Shown here: positions 42,248-51,523 of the stretch, piece by piece
How the letters are laid out: the number at the start of each line of letters is the position of its first letter
Position numbering within the stretch: the first letter of the stretch is position 1
Source: Candidatus Thorarchaeota archaeon
GTDB lineage: Archaea; Asgardarchaeota; Thorarchaeia; Thorarchaeales; Thorarchaeaceae
Assembly (NCBI GenBank): GCA_011364985.1
Contig: RDOC01000004.1
Location: 62,001-126,000, forward strand
Length of the DNA: 64,000 bases
Direction of reading: 5' to 3'
The notes under the pieces: model-generated
Told to the model about the DNA's origin: nothing
The model's input: only the letters and a program-made list of their open reading frames with translations
The model's database searches: none
Made by a program: the position numbers and the translations under genes

Positions 42248-43933
42248 TCACAGCACACTATTGATGCGTTTTAGTACCCACTCATTTCCTAGAAGATTTA
42301 GAAATCCGCCCAGTCTGGGACCTGACTTTCGAGAAATCAGAATACGGTATAACACAACAAAAGCTCTCTTGTCCTTCATTCCAACGGCGCGTGCCGTTTC
42401 AAAGACTTTGCTCTGTAATTCCTCATCATCAAGTGATTCTCCCTTTAGGACTTCACAAAATTTTGTGAGAAACTTGCGGTCGTTATCGGTAATAGTGTCC
42501 ATAATCTCTTCTCGCACAGAATCCGGAACCTCAACCTTGTCCCTATCAGATCCAAACTCCTGAGCCCAAGTCCTTGCTCTATTGAGCCTTATCGGAATAA
42601 GCTTCTTTGCTTCGGTGGAAATCTCATTAAGCCCAAATTGTTTCTTCAGAACCTGCTCGCATCGTTCAAGAATGGTCGTAAAGCCAAGAATGCCCTCCAT
42701 TTGAGAGGTTATGATTGCGAACTTGTACGGCAGTTTCGGAACGTATTTCTCCGAAACCTCGCCATTCAGACATAGAGGATACAGTAGTCGAATTAGGTCC
42801 ATCTTTTCCTCTGGAGCGTCCTCAAGACCGTAGAACGTTCTCTCAAACCTATCAAATTCATCTACCATGTCAGGTATTCGCTCTGGATGCAAATCAATAG
42901 CTCTCTCAAGAGGCGGTGTCAACATTAAGTACCGATATAGCTCTGGAGGCGCAATTGAAAGCCATACCTTTGGACTGAACACAATTCCCTCTGATGTTGA
43001 CATGTCTCGGCCCCCAATGCGGACCCATTCAAAGGGCACTTTCACTGGACCTTCCATTCCAAAGACACGTCGGGATATCTCTAGACCAGTGTCAAATGAA
43101 CCACCCTTTACTGAGTGGTCCTTTCCTGCTGGCTCGCATGTCACATTCAGGACGAACCACTTCGCAGGCCAATCAATACGCCAAGAGAGTTTCACTTGGA
43201 GTTCGTTAAGAGACACTTCATCACTGTGGCCACAGGAAGGGCATGAAAAGGAAACCTTGTCGGTGACAGGATCATAGCCTGTGATTCTATTAACAACAAT
43301 TTCGCCCTTTGCACCTGCCTGAATACGTCCGCAAGAAGGACAGAATACAGAGGCTGGAAACCAATTCTTCATAGATTCTAAATAGTCAGCTTTCTGCGCA
43401 TCATTGAAGTCTCGCGCTACATATTCGATGAGTATCTCACGAATGGTTTCTGTATTCCTCAGACAGATTCGGGTCGCTTCCTGCATCTTACCTGATTCGT
43501 ACAATTTGCTTTGCCAAACCACCTCAGGGCTGACACCAAATTCTGGAAATGTTTTGATGAACTCATTTGTGGCATGTGCTCCGAAACTTTCACAGCATCC
43601 AAACTCGTCTGGCACCTTAGAGTATGGGATTCCGAGCCACTCGTCGAGCGAGAGTGAAACACTGGAAGGAAATGAACGAACTGGATCGTAATCATCTGCA
43701 ACAAAAAGTGTGCGTGTCTTCTTGCCGGCTTCGAGGAGTTTTCGCTTAATTACATCGGCTATGATAAGCTCACGGTAGAAACTGATGGGAATACTGCCAC
43801 TTATGCTCTTACCCGTAGAAACGATATACTCATCAGCTTCACGTTCCAATACACGCTCAAGTAGGTCATTTATCCAGTGAATGCTATATTCGAACTCAGA
43901 GGCTTCATCTGACACGCAATGGTCACCGGTCAT
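42248..43933 (-). CDS. lysS: Class I lysyl-tRNA synthetase (or paralogue), with changed active-site motifs
   Basis: A 561-residue class I LysRS by length and architecture: HWINDLLER at the N-terminus, FVADDYDPVR, a CCESFG segment, four-cysteine zinc ribbon CPSC ... CPSC (about residues 198-240), LSWRIDWPAKWF, the EPAGKDHSVKGGSFDTG block and a C-terminal helical anticodon domain with GPRLGGFL. Odd: the HIGH-equivalent, normally SG-x2-HxGN-xRE, reads SGSIPISFYRE, so the His and Gly are lost; the KMSKS-equivalent reads RDMSTSEG, where the usual second Lys is Glu. An enzyme with altered kinetics, or a non-canonical paralogue, is possible. No other LysRS is in the window. Confidence 0.88.
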   Translation of the reverse strand: MTGDHCVSDEASEFEYSIHWINDLLERVLEREADEYIVSTGKSISGSIPISFYRELIIADVIKRKLLEAGKKTRTLFVADDYDPVRSFPSSVSLSLDEWLGIPYSKVPDEFGCCESFGAHATNEFIKTFPEFGVSPEVVWQSKLYESGKMQEATRICLRNTETIREILIEYVARDFNDAQKADYLESMKNWFPASVFCPSCGRIQAGAKGEIVVNRITGYDPVTDKVSFSCPSCGHSDEVSLNELQVKLSWRIDWPAKWFVLNVTCEPAGKDHSVKGGSFDTGLEISRRVFGMEGPVKVPFEWVRIGGRDMSTSEGIVFSPKVWLSIAPPELYRYLMLTPPLERAIDLHPERIPDMVDEFDRFERTFYGLEDAPEEKMDLIRLLYPLCLNGEVSEKYVPKLPYKFAIITSQMEGILGFTTILERCEQVLKKQFGLNEISTEAKKLIPIRLNRARTWAQEFGSDRDKVEVPDSVREEIMDTITDNDRKFLTKFCEVLKGESLDDEELQSKVFETARAVGMKDKRAFVVLYRILISRKSGPRLGGFLNLLGNEWVLKRINSVL

Positions 43934-43963
43934 CCTGTCGAATGGATGCTAAAGAAGATTGCT

Positions 43964-45814
43964 CTAAACAGAGAATTCGGATACGCGAAGGTCTGTCCTG
44001 CTGTTGAAAATGATATAGACTGGAATTGCAGCAAGAACCACCACAAGCAGTAGAGCGACAATGGTTATCATCATGGTGAAAGGAAGATACAGAAGTGATG
44101 GCACCGCGGCTTCAGGGACGAGGAAGTAAATACTGAAGATAGCCGCAAATACAACTCCGGGAAATCCTGCTTGAAGACCGATACTCACTCCTTCTGCTAT
44201 CATAGTTCTTGCTATGAAAGCGGGCTTTGCTCCGATGGAACGCATTATGACATAATCGCGGAATCTGCCAAAAACTGATACAAGCAAGTAGTTCATTAGC
44301 GATAGGAAAGCACCAAACAGGGCGATAAGAGGCAACGGCTGTAGCAGCGCCCAAAAGGAGCCAACAACTTGTAGGTTCTCCTCGATGACTGACTCTTGTT
44401 CGAAGATTCTCAGTCCATAGCTAGAAGCTAGTGATTCAATTGTACTGATAGAGGACCTATCATTCTGATAGAGCTGCAAGAGGAGCAGATTTGGTCCTGA
44501 GATAGGATACAGCTCCTGCATTTTCCCATAGCTGATAAAAGCCACATCTCCGCCGTTAATGACATCAAAAGCAATGGCCGTGATATCAAAAGCTGAGCCC
44601 TCAACTCCAATGCTCTGAATCAATGGATCAGTAAAAAGCCTTGAAGCCAATTCTCCACCAATCCAGGCATGATATGATGCATTTGCGCGATTGCCCTCAT
44701 AATACCAGTCGGATATTGTGTTCTGCCAATTAATGCCAACCACAAGAGCGCTTCCCGAACGTTCTTCACCGATCAATTCCCAATCACCAATTGTCGGATT
44801 CCATAGAATTCCGGCACCTTCCGTGACTGCTGAATATGTCACAATACGGGATTCTATTGCTTGGACATTCGACAGCTCCTCAAGATCTGCTATGAGAGAA
44901 GAGGGAATTCTATAAGAGTCATACGCGAAATCGAAACTATTGTTTAGCTTTGACCCGCTAAGTGAGTATGCGTTGTAATATTGCTTGAGGAGATCGCCAT
45001 TCCCAATGGCGATGACATCAGAACCCATAGAGCGGATAATGTATGCATCTGTGGTGGCTTCAACAACTCCACCACCAATCCAAAGCACTGACGCAAGAGA
45101 AATACTCAGAAAGAGTGAAAGAAGTGTGCGTCGTGCGCCTTTGATTCTCCGTCCAGAAGCCTTAGTGGCAATTCTAAAGGGCAGTCCAAATGAATCGAGG
45201 AAGCCAACTCTGCGTACCTTCGACCCAACTTCAGGATTAAGGGCATCAATAGGAGATTCGTGTACTGTGTCATAAATTGGCTTTTGCGCAGCGAAGAATC
45301 CGGTTATCAAAAAGATTGCCGCAAGGAACACAACCTGAAGAATTGGAAAATTAAAGGTGAATGCTATAGTAGGAACAACAGACGCCAACCAAACAAGGCC
45401 GGCCAAGTAAATCACAGTACCTATTCCGATTCCCAGAATAACGCTTGCTCCCAAGAGCATCACTGCTTGAGCCATAAAATGGTCAAACAGGGTGTCCATT
45501 AAGGTCCCTACAGCCTTCATCAATCCAATATCCTTGCGCCGAGCAACCATCTCCAAGGATATTGTACTTGAAACAACTACAGCTCCAAGAATTAGGACGA
45601 GGATTAAAGTTGCCCAGATGAAGGTTTCCAGGAAGACACCAAGAGAGGTGGTGGTTCCCGTTGACGTCACAAATGATGTAACATCAAGAAGTACATTTCC
45701 GAAAAGGAACAAGAAGGTTGTTGCTGCCACAACAGAAACCATTGAGAGGAGTATGAGGGTGCTCCTGAAAGGCCTCCGCTTTAAGTCCTTGGAAGCATAG
45801 TCTTGTTCAGACAT
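43964..45814 (-). CDS. FtsX-like ABC transporter permease
   Basis: A 616-residue permease with the double-FtsX layout: one N-terminal span, then an N-terminal FtsX unit (about residues 60-180 with VARRKDIGLMKAVGTLMDTLF), a second start span near 235, a large extracytoplasmic MacB-like domain (about 260-480) and a C-terminal three-span FtsX unit with RFRDYVIMRSIGAKPAFIAR. It partners with the ATPase gene upstream (8-bp overlap), giving a MacB/LolCD-like exporter or lipoprotein extractor. A membrane-bound winged-helix gene lies just upstream of the pair. Substrate unknown. Confidence 0.92.
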   Translation of the reverse strand: MSEQDYASKDLKRRPFRSTLILLSMVSVVAATTFLFLFGNVLLDVTSFVTSTGTTTSLGVFLETFIWATLILVLILGAVVVSSTISLEMVARRKDIGLMKAVGTLMDTLFDHFMAQAVMLLGASVILGIGIGTVIYLAGLVWLASVVPTIAFTFNFPILQVVFLAAIFLITGFFAAQKPIYDTVHESPIDALNPEVGSKVRRVGFLDSFGLPFRIATKASGRRIKGARRTLLSLFLSISLASVLWIGGGVVEATTDAYIIRSMGSDVIAIGNGDLLKQYYNAYSLSGSKLNNSFDFAYDSYRIPSSLIADLEELSNVQAIESRIVTYSAVTEGAGILWNPTIGDWELIGEERSGSALVVGINWQNTISDWYYEGNRANASYHAWIGGELASRLFTDPLIQSIGVEGSAFDITAIAFDVINGGDVAFISYGKMQELYPISGPNLLLLQLYQNDRSSISTIESLASSYGLRIFEQESVIEENLQVVGSFWALLQPLPLIALFGAFLSLMNYLLVSVFGRFRDYVIMRSIGAKPAFIARTMIAEGVSIGLQAGFPGVVFAAIFSIYFLVPEAAVPSLLYLPFTMMITIVALLLVVVLAAIPVYIIFNSRTDLRVSEFSV

Positions 45815-46556
45815 CTTGCGTTAGCACTCCATTCTCCATTCTGAACTGTTTGGCTCCCTTTGTGTTCACAATCTTCTCGTCATGAGTCATTGTTATGACT
45901 GCCTTACCATCTCGATGTGCTTTTCTTAGAATATCTCGGACCATCTCTGCACTCACAGCATCAAGATTGGCGGTCGGCTCATCGGCTAGTATTATAGGAG
46001 GGTCGTTTGCCAGGGCTCGTGCAATGGCTACCCGCTGCTGTTCGCCTGCAGACAGCTGCCAAGGTAAATGATCTGCCCGTTCATCCAGTTTCACAAGCTT
46101 AAGCAATGCAAGGGCATCTTCCTCAAGCTCCTTTATCGGACGGTCAGTCAGCTGCATTGGGAACATTACATTCTCCAAAGCAGTTAATGTGGAAACTAAA
46201 TTATAGTTTTGAAAGATGAAGCCGGTATTCGCAAGTCGGAAAGTGGCCCTGAAAGACTCATCATAGTCGCCAATGGTGACATCCATGACAAAGACGGTTC
46301 CAGATGTGACATAGTCAATTGCACCAATGACATTCAAAAGAGTGGTCTTGCCAGACCCTGAAGGCCCAGATACTGCAACAAATTCGCCAGGGCGGATTTC
46401 CAAATTCACGTTTCTTAGTGCAGAAATCTCCCTGTTGCCAATGGTATAATTCCTTGACACATCGACCAGCCGCACTGCAAAATTCACAGATTCGTCATCG
46501 TCGACTTCAACTTCGTCGTAGGGGATATCATCATCCCAAGAATCATCACCGGCCAT
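45807..46556 (-). CDS. ABC transporter ATP-binding protein (MacB/LolD type)
   Basis: A 249-residue ATPase that energises the adjacent FtsX-like permease. Walker [11 protein letters not shown]-loop FIFQNYNLV, signature [15 protein letters not shown], Walker [13 protein letters not shown] and the switch His TMTHDE are complete. A 20-residue acidic N-terminal lead ([19 protein letters not shown]) is unusual for the class and may contact the permease. ATG 46556 is preferred to a start at 46598. It overlaps the permease gene by 8 bp. Confidence 0.94.
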   Translation of the reverse strand: MAGDDSWDDDIPYDEVEVDDDESVNFAVRLVDVSRNYTIGNREISALRNVNLEIRPGEFVAVSGPSGSGKTTLLNVIGAIDYVTSGTVFVMDVTIGDYDESFRATFRLANTGFIFQNYNLVSTLTALENVMFPMQLTDRPIKELEEDALALLKLVKLDERADHLPWQLSAGEQQRVAIARALANDPPIILADEPTANLDAVSAEMVRDILRKAHRDGKAVITMTHDEKIVNTKGAKQFRMENGVLTQDV

Positions 46557-46654
46557 AGTCAGTATCAACTCAGCAAATCTGATTCTGTCCCTATTCAAGG
46601 AGGGCGCTGCTTTGGGCAGCGTTCACTAACAAGATAAGGATAGAGGTTAGGCAG

Positions 46655-47416
46655 TCATTGTACTAGTAATCCATTAACAGTAATAGCTGATTTTGCCCAA
46701 TCGGTCAATACAAGCGGCTTTTCTCTTCCAAAGACCTTGATGGTTCTTAGGACATCTTCCTCCAACAGACCACCGACATAGTATGACACAAGGCTCTTTT
46801 CAATCGAGAGCGTTCGGCTTAGTTCAGCCTGAGTGATTCTACCATTTGCCATGCATGCATCAAGAATCGATTTGATTGTAGGATTAGTGAACATTGATGC
46901 CAGTTTCAGAACTTGATCATCGGGGGAGTAGCCCCTGATAAAGAGATGGCGGGCATTTCCATTTCTAACTGATAGTACAGATCCATCTCGTTCAAGATTT
47001 CTTAGATGATACTGCAGTGCACCCATGGCACATCCAACCTGCCTATGAAGTTCCCTCAGATGGATTCCTGGATTCTGGGAGATTTCTTCTACAATACGGT
47101 CACGTAACTTCAGGACTTTTTCTTCACGACGTTCCAGAGAAATCGTGCCAAGAGCCAGAAAGATGGCACCTGCAGATAGTTTGATGTTATATTCCATAGG
47201 CAGAACAACCAGCGTTCCACCAATCACACTCATACCGGCACTTGTTGTTCCATTCAAGCTTATCTGGGATAGAAAGCTATCTGACCACGACAAATCCTGA
47301 ACAAGAAGCTGATCACTTCCTTGGCCGACGCCAGACATTGCAAGACTGGCCATACCTGAGAACAGAAACAGGAATGAGAGTGCAATTAGAGATTTTCGTA
47401 CTCTTGTAGATGGCAT
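46655..47416 (-). CDS. Membrane-bound winged-helix regulator
   Basis: A 253-residue protein. An N-terminal signal-anchor (SLIALSFLFLFSGMASLAM) and a second span near residue 75-92 enclose a short outer segment; the cytoplasmic part has two winged helices. The first is GIHLRELHRQVGCAMGALQYHLRNLERDGSV (about 115-145), the second ITQAELSRTLSIEKSLVSYYVGGLLEEDVL (about 195-224), both ArsR-like. It could sense an envelope signal and regulate genes from the membrane. It is 98 bp upstream of the ABC exporter genes on the same strand, the likeliest target. ATG with GGAGAGAAGG upstream. Confidence 0.86.
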   Translation of the reverse strand: MPSTRVRKSLIALSFLFLFSGMASLAMSGVGQGSDQLLVQDLSWSDSFLSQISLNGTTSAGMSVIGGTLVVLPMEYNIKLSAGAIFLALGTISLERREEKVLKLRDRIVEEISQNPGIHLRELHRQVGCAMGALQYHLRNLERDGSVLSVRNGNARHLFIRGYSPDDQVLKLASMFTNPTIKSILDACMANGRITQAELSRTLSIEKSLVSYYVGGLLEEDVLRTIKVFGREKPLVLTDWAKSAITVNGLLVQ

Positions 47417-47494
47417 GGCCTTCTCTCCATTATGATACTCTTGTGGAGTACATAGTTAAGCAATATGTATGAAGAACAGTTGTACTAATGAATC

Positions 47495-48043
47495 CTATCC
47501 TCTGGGTGGATAGGACAAGGTGATCTTGAACCTGCAGGCATCAGCTTTGACAGACATGCATGTTTCTTCGGTAACCACTAGTTTCTCATATTGAATTCTA
47601 TTAAAGTCAGTTAGGTACTCCATAACTGCTTCAATGAAACCTCTCAAGAAATAGCAGGAGGGTTCTTCACTCTCATAACCAGATGCATACGGATTGTCCT
47701 TGATTCTAATAACAGCCTCTTCGTCAAGGAAGAGCTTGTACAAGTTCTCAATCTCCACATCCCCAAATGGAACGATTAGGGTTCCTAGAGCTGTCTTGAT
47801 GAACTCGACGATTCCCTTGAAGTCACCGGGCGGCTTCTGCTTACCAATCTTGAAGTACTCGCGTTGTGCTTCGAGACCCGCAAGACGACCGGCGCTGTAA
47901 TAGAGATCTTTCACACGGTCTGGAAACATAACTGCTATTCGCGAACCAATCTTGTTCCAAGTCTTGGAGAAAAACGCCGACATTAATTCACGTTCCTTAA
48001 GGCGACCTTGCCACCAAGGTATAATATCGTCCGGTTTAGACAT
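47495..48043 (-). CDS. V4R/Bet3-fold protein, first of three
   Basis: A 182-residue protein with the V4R/Bet3-like C-terminal pattern: PSCYFLRGFIEAVMEYLTDF, then VTEETCMSVKADACRFKI, matching the Cys-containing core of V4R (4-vinyl reductase) domains, which share a fold with eukaryotic TRAPP Bet3 subunits. A basic, helical N-terminal half precedes it. The presence of related proteins in the next genes suggests a common assembly. It is the last (downstream) gene of the Bet3/Roadblock block, after a 60-bp gap. Confidence 0.72.
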   Translation of the reverse strand: MSKPDDIIPWWQGRLKERELMSAFFSKTWNKIGSRIAVMFPDRVKDLYYSAGRLAGLEAQREYFKIGKQKPPGDFKGIVEFIKTALGTLIVPFGDVEIENLYKLFLDEEAVIRIKDNPYASGYESEEPSCYFLRGFIEAVMEYLTDFNRIQYEKLVVTEETCMSVKADACRFKITLSYPPRG

Positions 48044-48103
48044 CTAATCGACTCCGAAGAACGAAATACAGAGAGGAGTTAAGTGCTTTGTGTTGATTCC
48101 CCT

Positions 48104-48574
48104 CTATAAGCGAATATTCCATGTGCAGCTGCCCGCTCCTGTTGCTCTGCACGATTCCTGGAACACTTCTGCCTCCACCCCTTTGAAACGTAGAATAGCC
48201 TCAACTATCCCACTAAAGCCTTCACAATATCCAAATCCACGCATGCCTTCCAATGTGACATCTTGACACCATACGCACTCATCATCTGTTACACGAACAG
48301 ACCCTCGCGCAGTCTTCATGTCAATATCTGTTGGCTTCTTGTTGAAGAGCACCTTGTATATGGTTTCAACTAGCTTCGATACATCCTCGCGTGTCATGAC
48401 GGTATCTTTCGTTTTTTCTGCAATCTCAGTATTTAGATAAATGTGGGACCCCATTTCACGCCCCAGTTCCCGCAGTCGTTCATTTGCGTCCTCAATATTG
48501 TCTGTTTCTGCAAGAATTCCATCGACCCATTGCGCGTAGAGACTCAAGAGCAACGGATTTTCGATTTTCGCCAT
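48104..48574 (-). CDS. Bet3/V4R-fold (TRAPP-like) protein, second of three
   Basis: A 156-residue protein. The order matches Bet3: ANERLRELGREMGSHIYL (the helix that in Bet3 reads VN..L...GY.IG.RL), then YCEGFSGIVEAILRFKG and EVFQESCRATGAGSCTWNIRL, matching the YxxxLCGxxRGAL and later strand of Bet3 proteins. CVWC, SC and SC cysteines could bind a metal, as in V4R domains. ATG 48574 with GGAGGTCC upstream replaces the frame's earlier start. It lies 13 bp downstream of the Roadblock-winged-helix gene, so the pair is co-translated or nearly so. Confidence 0.8.
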   Translation of the reverse strand: MAKIENPLLLSLYAQWVDGILAETDNIEDANERLRELGREMGSHIYLNTEIAEKTKDTVMTREDVSKLVETIYKVLFNKKPTDIDMKTARGSVRVTDDECVWCQDVTLEGMRGFGYCEGFSGIVEAILRFKGVEAEVFQESCRATGAGSCTWNIRL

Positions 48575-48587
48575 TTCTAAGGACCTC

Positions 48588-49580
48588 CTAAACAGTCTTA
48601 CCAATCAACTTGATTCCATACTTCTTGTTTCTGGCTATCGCTTGAATGACCTTAGCATGAGGGATATTCATTGCTTCAGCAATCTCTTCTGTCGTTTTCG
48701 TGCCATCACAGTGACGAATAATGTCAGCGTCTGGTCCTCTGATTTTGCTGATATCGCCTTCGAACTCAGGGCATTTTACGAACTTGCCTATTTTGGAATC
48801 TGCAGTCTGGGAAACTTCGACAACTTCTGGAACTTCAACAATGCTTTGCCCAGCCGCCCACTTTAGAAGCTCGATTACACGTTCGTTTGGTTGAAACATA
48901 GTATCAGCAATCTGAGTGGCAGATTTTGTGCCGTCAACAAGCATCAATACATCAAATCCAAAGTTTCGGTACATGCTCTTCATCTCCTTGTAGAGGGGAG
49001 AGTCAAGAGACAAAGCCGTTGAGTAGGTAGATCCTCTTTTGGGTATCGTTGCAGGTAGAATGTTATAGTCGGCGGGGGTCTTGGCCTCGGCTGGTGTATC
49101 CGCAACCTCTGCAACAGGTTCATATGATGCGTTCTCTATCGAATTCGTTACATCCACAACCGGTTCAGTCGAAGCTGTCGATGCAGCTTCCAAAGCAATA
49201 CTCTCCAAGACCTGAAGGTTTGATTCCGCGGATTCTTCAAAATCATCTGGGGGTGGAGGCAGTTCGATTCCCTCTAATAACCTGAGAACATTCTTTGTTT
49301 TTGCAATAGCAAGCCCCAGCTGAAGCTCTGGGACATATAGCACTGTGAGAATCCAGTTTTCGTCAACCGGTGATAGAACCACAAGTCCTTTTTCGGTATC
49401 AATTGTCATCAGTCGCAAGTCGCTTTTGTAGAGGGTAATACTATCCTTGACTCTGGGAAAGAGGTCATCTGGAAAAGAAAAGCTGACAAAGGGACGACCA
49501 GTCTTTGTCATCAAGGAATAGCCTAGAACTTGATCATCAAATCGGAGCTTCGATAAAGCTCGTTCCAAATCGGTTGCCAT
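48588..49580 (-). CDS. Roadblock-like domain plus tandem winged-helix-like domains, first copy
   Basis: A 330-residue protein. Residues 1-115 form a Roadblock/LC7-like domain (YSLMTKTGRPFVSFSFPDDL, LVVLSPVDENWILTVLYVPEL). A flexible linker of Pro/Glu/Ala follows, then two similar units, VDGTKSATQIADTMFQPNERVIELLKWA and CDGTKTTEEIAEAMNIPHAKVIQAIAR, each helix-turn-helix-like. ATG 49580 has GAGGT upstream; the frame's earlier Met-65 codons are non-coding. It directly precedes a Bet3-like gene by 13 bp, and a second pair with the same order is encoded at 51002-52474. Confidence 0.82.
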   Translation of the reverse strand: MATDLERALSKLRFDDQVLGYSLMTKTGRPFVSFSFPDDLFPRVKDSITLYKSDLRLMTIDTEKGLVVLSPVDENWILTVLYVPELQLGLAIAKTKNVLRLLEGIELPPPPDDFEESAESNLQVLESIALEAASTASTEPVVDVTNSIENASYEPVAEVADTPAEAKTPADYNILPATIPKRGSTYSTALSLDSPLYKEMKSMYRNFGFDVLMLVDGTKSATQIADTMFQPNERVIELLKWAAGQSIVEVPEVVEVSQTADSKIGKFVKCPEFEGDISKIRGPDADIIRHCDGTKTTEEIAEAMNIPHAKVIQAIARNKKYGIKLIGKTV

Positions 49581-49799
49581 ACTTGGGTACCTCACTGTCA
49601 CTGCGGATTGAGAAAGACCTGCTGGACATGTTATTCTTTCTTGGTGGTCTGAAAAGCATTTTGGTGGCATATGTTCCCACAGCAATGCCGTATTTGCAGT
49701 CTGGGTGCGTTTGCTACGTGAGGAATCCAAAATGGCAGAAAGCATTAAGAGAGGATTTGATAGCTCAACCATAGAGCGAGTTACTAGGAAGTTTGCACA

Positions 49800-50327
49800 A
49801 TGAGAAACATTGTCGGAGGAGCAGCTGCTGCCTTGATTGGGTCACTGATTCTAGGAGGAATTTTCATTGGCGCTGATATTCTGAGACGGACCTACCCTCT
49901 GATTCTTGAAACCGACTTTACGCTTCCCTTGGTACTTACATGGTTGCTTCTCGGATCTGTTTCAGGTCTGTTTTCCAATTCACCTTGGAACACTGTGCGT
50001 ACAGCCGTTTGGATAGGCACCTGTCTTGGTTTACTTTCAGTCATTAGCATTCTCTCTGTCACTCCAGAGTTCTGGACAAGTCCAGATAGAAACCTCGCAC
50101 TTCTACTAATCTTCATCAGTGCAATAGTGACATCCCTTCTGACAATCCCGACAGCCATTGCAATCATTCTGGTTAAGAGAAGACTCTTTAGGGACCAAGA
50201 AAAACCGCCTCCGGAGAAGATAGAATCGGTCTGCTCCGCGTGCGGTGCAGTCTTCAAGTCAGTACCCATTTTATGTTCGGAATGTGGTGCCTTGATGGAA
50301 AACGAACAACGGCCGCAGACGAAATAG
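49800..50327 (+). CDS. Four-span membrane protein with zinc ribbon
   Basis: A 175-residue protein with about four hydrophobic spans (residues 4-24, 43-58, 68-87, 97-123) and a cytoplasmic zinc ribbon at the C-terminus (CSACGAVFK...CSECGALM, two CxxC pairs). Function unknown. It is divergent from the first Roadblock-winged-helix gene and convergent with the next membrane-protein gene, which ends 2 bp away. Confidence 0.83.
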   Translation: MRNIVGGAAAALIGSLILGGIFIGADILRRTYPLILETDFTLPLVLTWLLLGSVSGLFSNSPWNTVRTAVWIGTCLGLLSVISILSVTPEFWTSPDRNLALLLIFISAIVTSLLTIPTAIAIILVKRRLFRDQEKPPPEKIESVCSACGAVFKSVPILCSECGALMENEQRPQTK

Positions 50328-50328
50328 A

Positions 50329-50895
50329 CTAGCGTTCTCTGGTTATGCCACCACCAAGAAGACCACCAATCACCGCAGCAATTCCAGGATAGAGCAGCCC
50401 TTCAAGTGCTGCTTGGAGGATGAGCATTGAGCCTCCACCGAACAAAAGCTCAATGTCACCAGACTGAATAAAGAAGAAGAGAAGCCAAGTCAGAAATGCA
50501 CCGATTATGACAGCAAACACAGCAGCAAGGATTCCTTGCAAGAAGTCTCTGGCTAGAAGACCAGCAATCAGTCCACCGGCCCCCCAAGCCAATGCCATAA
50601 GGACAGTAGCGCTTTGAGCACCATAGGTTAAGATCTGTCCAAGACTTGTGGATCCAAGAGTTGAGGGATAGAGAACAGTTCCGACCACCGCAAGTCTTGC
50701 CTCCAAATCCATATGCAGGTAGAAGTCGTCTACAATGGCGCTGGATATGAGATCTTCCGGCATGGAACCTCCAAAGGTCAGAATTACAAAAGCAATTGCA
50801 AATGCGGCAATCAATCCAGCAATAGTTCCTGCACCTTGACCCAAGGGATGACCTCCATCTGAACCGTATCTTCTAGTTTGTTTCCGATTGGGCAT
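50329..50895 (-). CDS. Membrane protein, unknown function
   Basis: A 188-residue protein with a basic N-terminus and about four Gly/Ala-rich hydrophobic spans (residues 24-45, 92-112, 118-140, 155-180). The glycine-rich helices (GGLIAGLLARDFLQGILAA, GIAAVIGGLLGGG) suggest a small channel-like or scaffold protein. The gene lies in the 100-bp gap downstream of the second Bet3 gene and convergent with the zinc-ribbon membrane protein. Confidence 0.82.
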   Translation of the reverse strand: MPNRKQTRRYGSDGGHPLGQGAGTIAGLIAAFAIAFVILTFGGSMPEDLISSAIVDDFYLHMDLEARLAVVGTVLYPSTLGSTSLGQILTYGAQSATVLMALAWGAGGLIAGLLARDFLQGILAAVFAVIIGAFLTWLLFFFIQSGDIELLFGGGSMLILQAALEGLLYPGIAAVIGGLLGGGITRER

Positions 50896-51001
50896 ATTTT
50901 AACATATGCACTACGGCTTCTTCCGATCTGGATCCTTGGCATACTCATTGTAAGCTTAGGCAACCAGTCATATTGGATATGTTTGAACTCTGGGTAGTTC
51001 A

Positions 51002-51508
51002 CTATCTCAATCGGAGAATCCATGTACAGACGGCATCGCCCAGTGCCTTGCAGGATTCTTGGTAGGCTTCGGCATTGAAGCCTCTCAGCTCCATTACGGC
51101 ATCGAAGACCCCACTGAGAATTGCGCAGTACTGAAGACCAGGCATATCAGTGATTTCGACTCCAGCACATATTGGGCAGTTGGCATCTGTGAATTTTATG
51201 ACACGTTGGTCATCACTTATCCAAATACTAGTAAATTCCTGACCTGAGTTGACCTTGTAGGCTAGCTGAAGTGTATTTGCAAATTCCACGAATTCACCAG
51301 CATGCTCACGTATCTTGTCGGCATAGTCCATCAGTAGTGTCTCGCCAACTTTGAAGCCAATGCTTTGCATAGCCCTATTAACTTCATCAACATTGCTGCT
51401 CTGAGTCATTAAGTTGTTCATTAGCTCACGATAGGTTGCTTGGAAAAGCGTCTTCGAAACCTTATCGATTTTGAGATGCCATCCCATCTTCCCCTTGATT
51501 CCCATCAT
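51002..51508 (-). CDS. Bet3/V4R-fold (TRAPP-like) protein, third of three
   Basis: A 168-residue protein closely paralleling the second copy. VNRAMQSIGFKVGETLLMD matches the Bet3 N-terminal helix, YCAILSGVFDAVMELRGF the central helix, and YQESCKALGDAVCTWILRL the C-terminal strand. A CPIC pair plus SC and VC give the V4R-type cysteine set. ATG 51508 has AAGAGGT upstream. It is the downstream partner of the second Roadblock-winged-helix gene (15-bp gap), repeating the order seen at 48104-49580. Confidence 0.8.
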   Translation of the reverse strand: MMGIKGKMGWHLKIDKVSKTLFQATYRELMNNLMTQSSNVDEVNRAMQSIGFKVGETLLMDYADKIREHAGEFVEFANTLQLAYKVNSGQEFTSIWISDDQRVIKFTDANCPICAGVEITDMPGLQYCAILSGVFDAVMELRGFNAEAYQESCKALGDAVCTWILRLR

Positions 51509-51523
51509 TCATTACCTCTTTTG

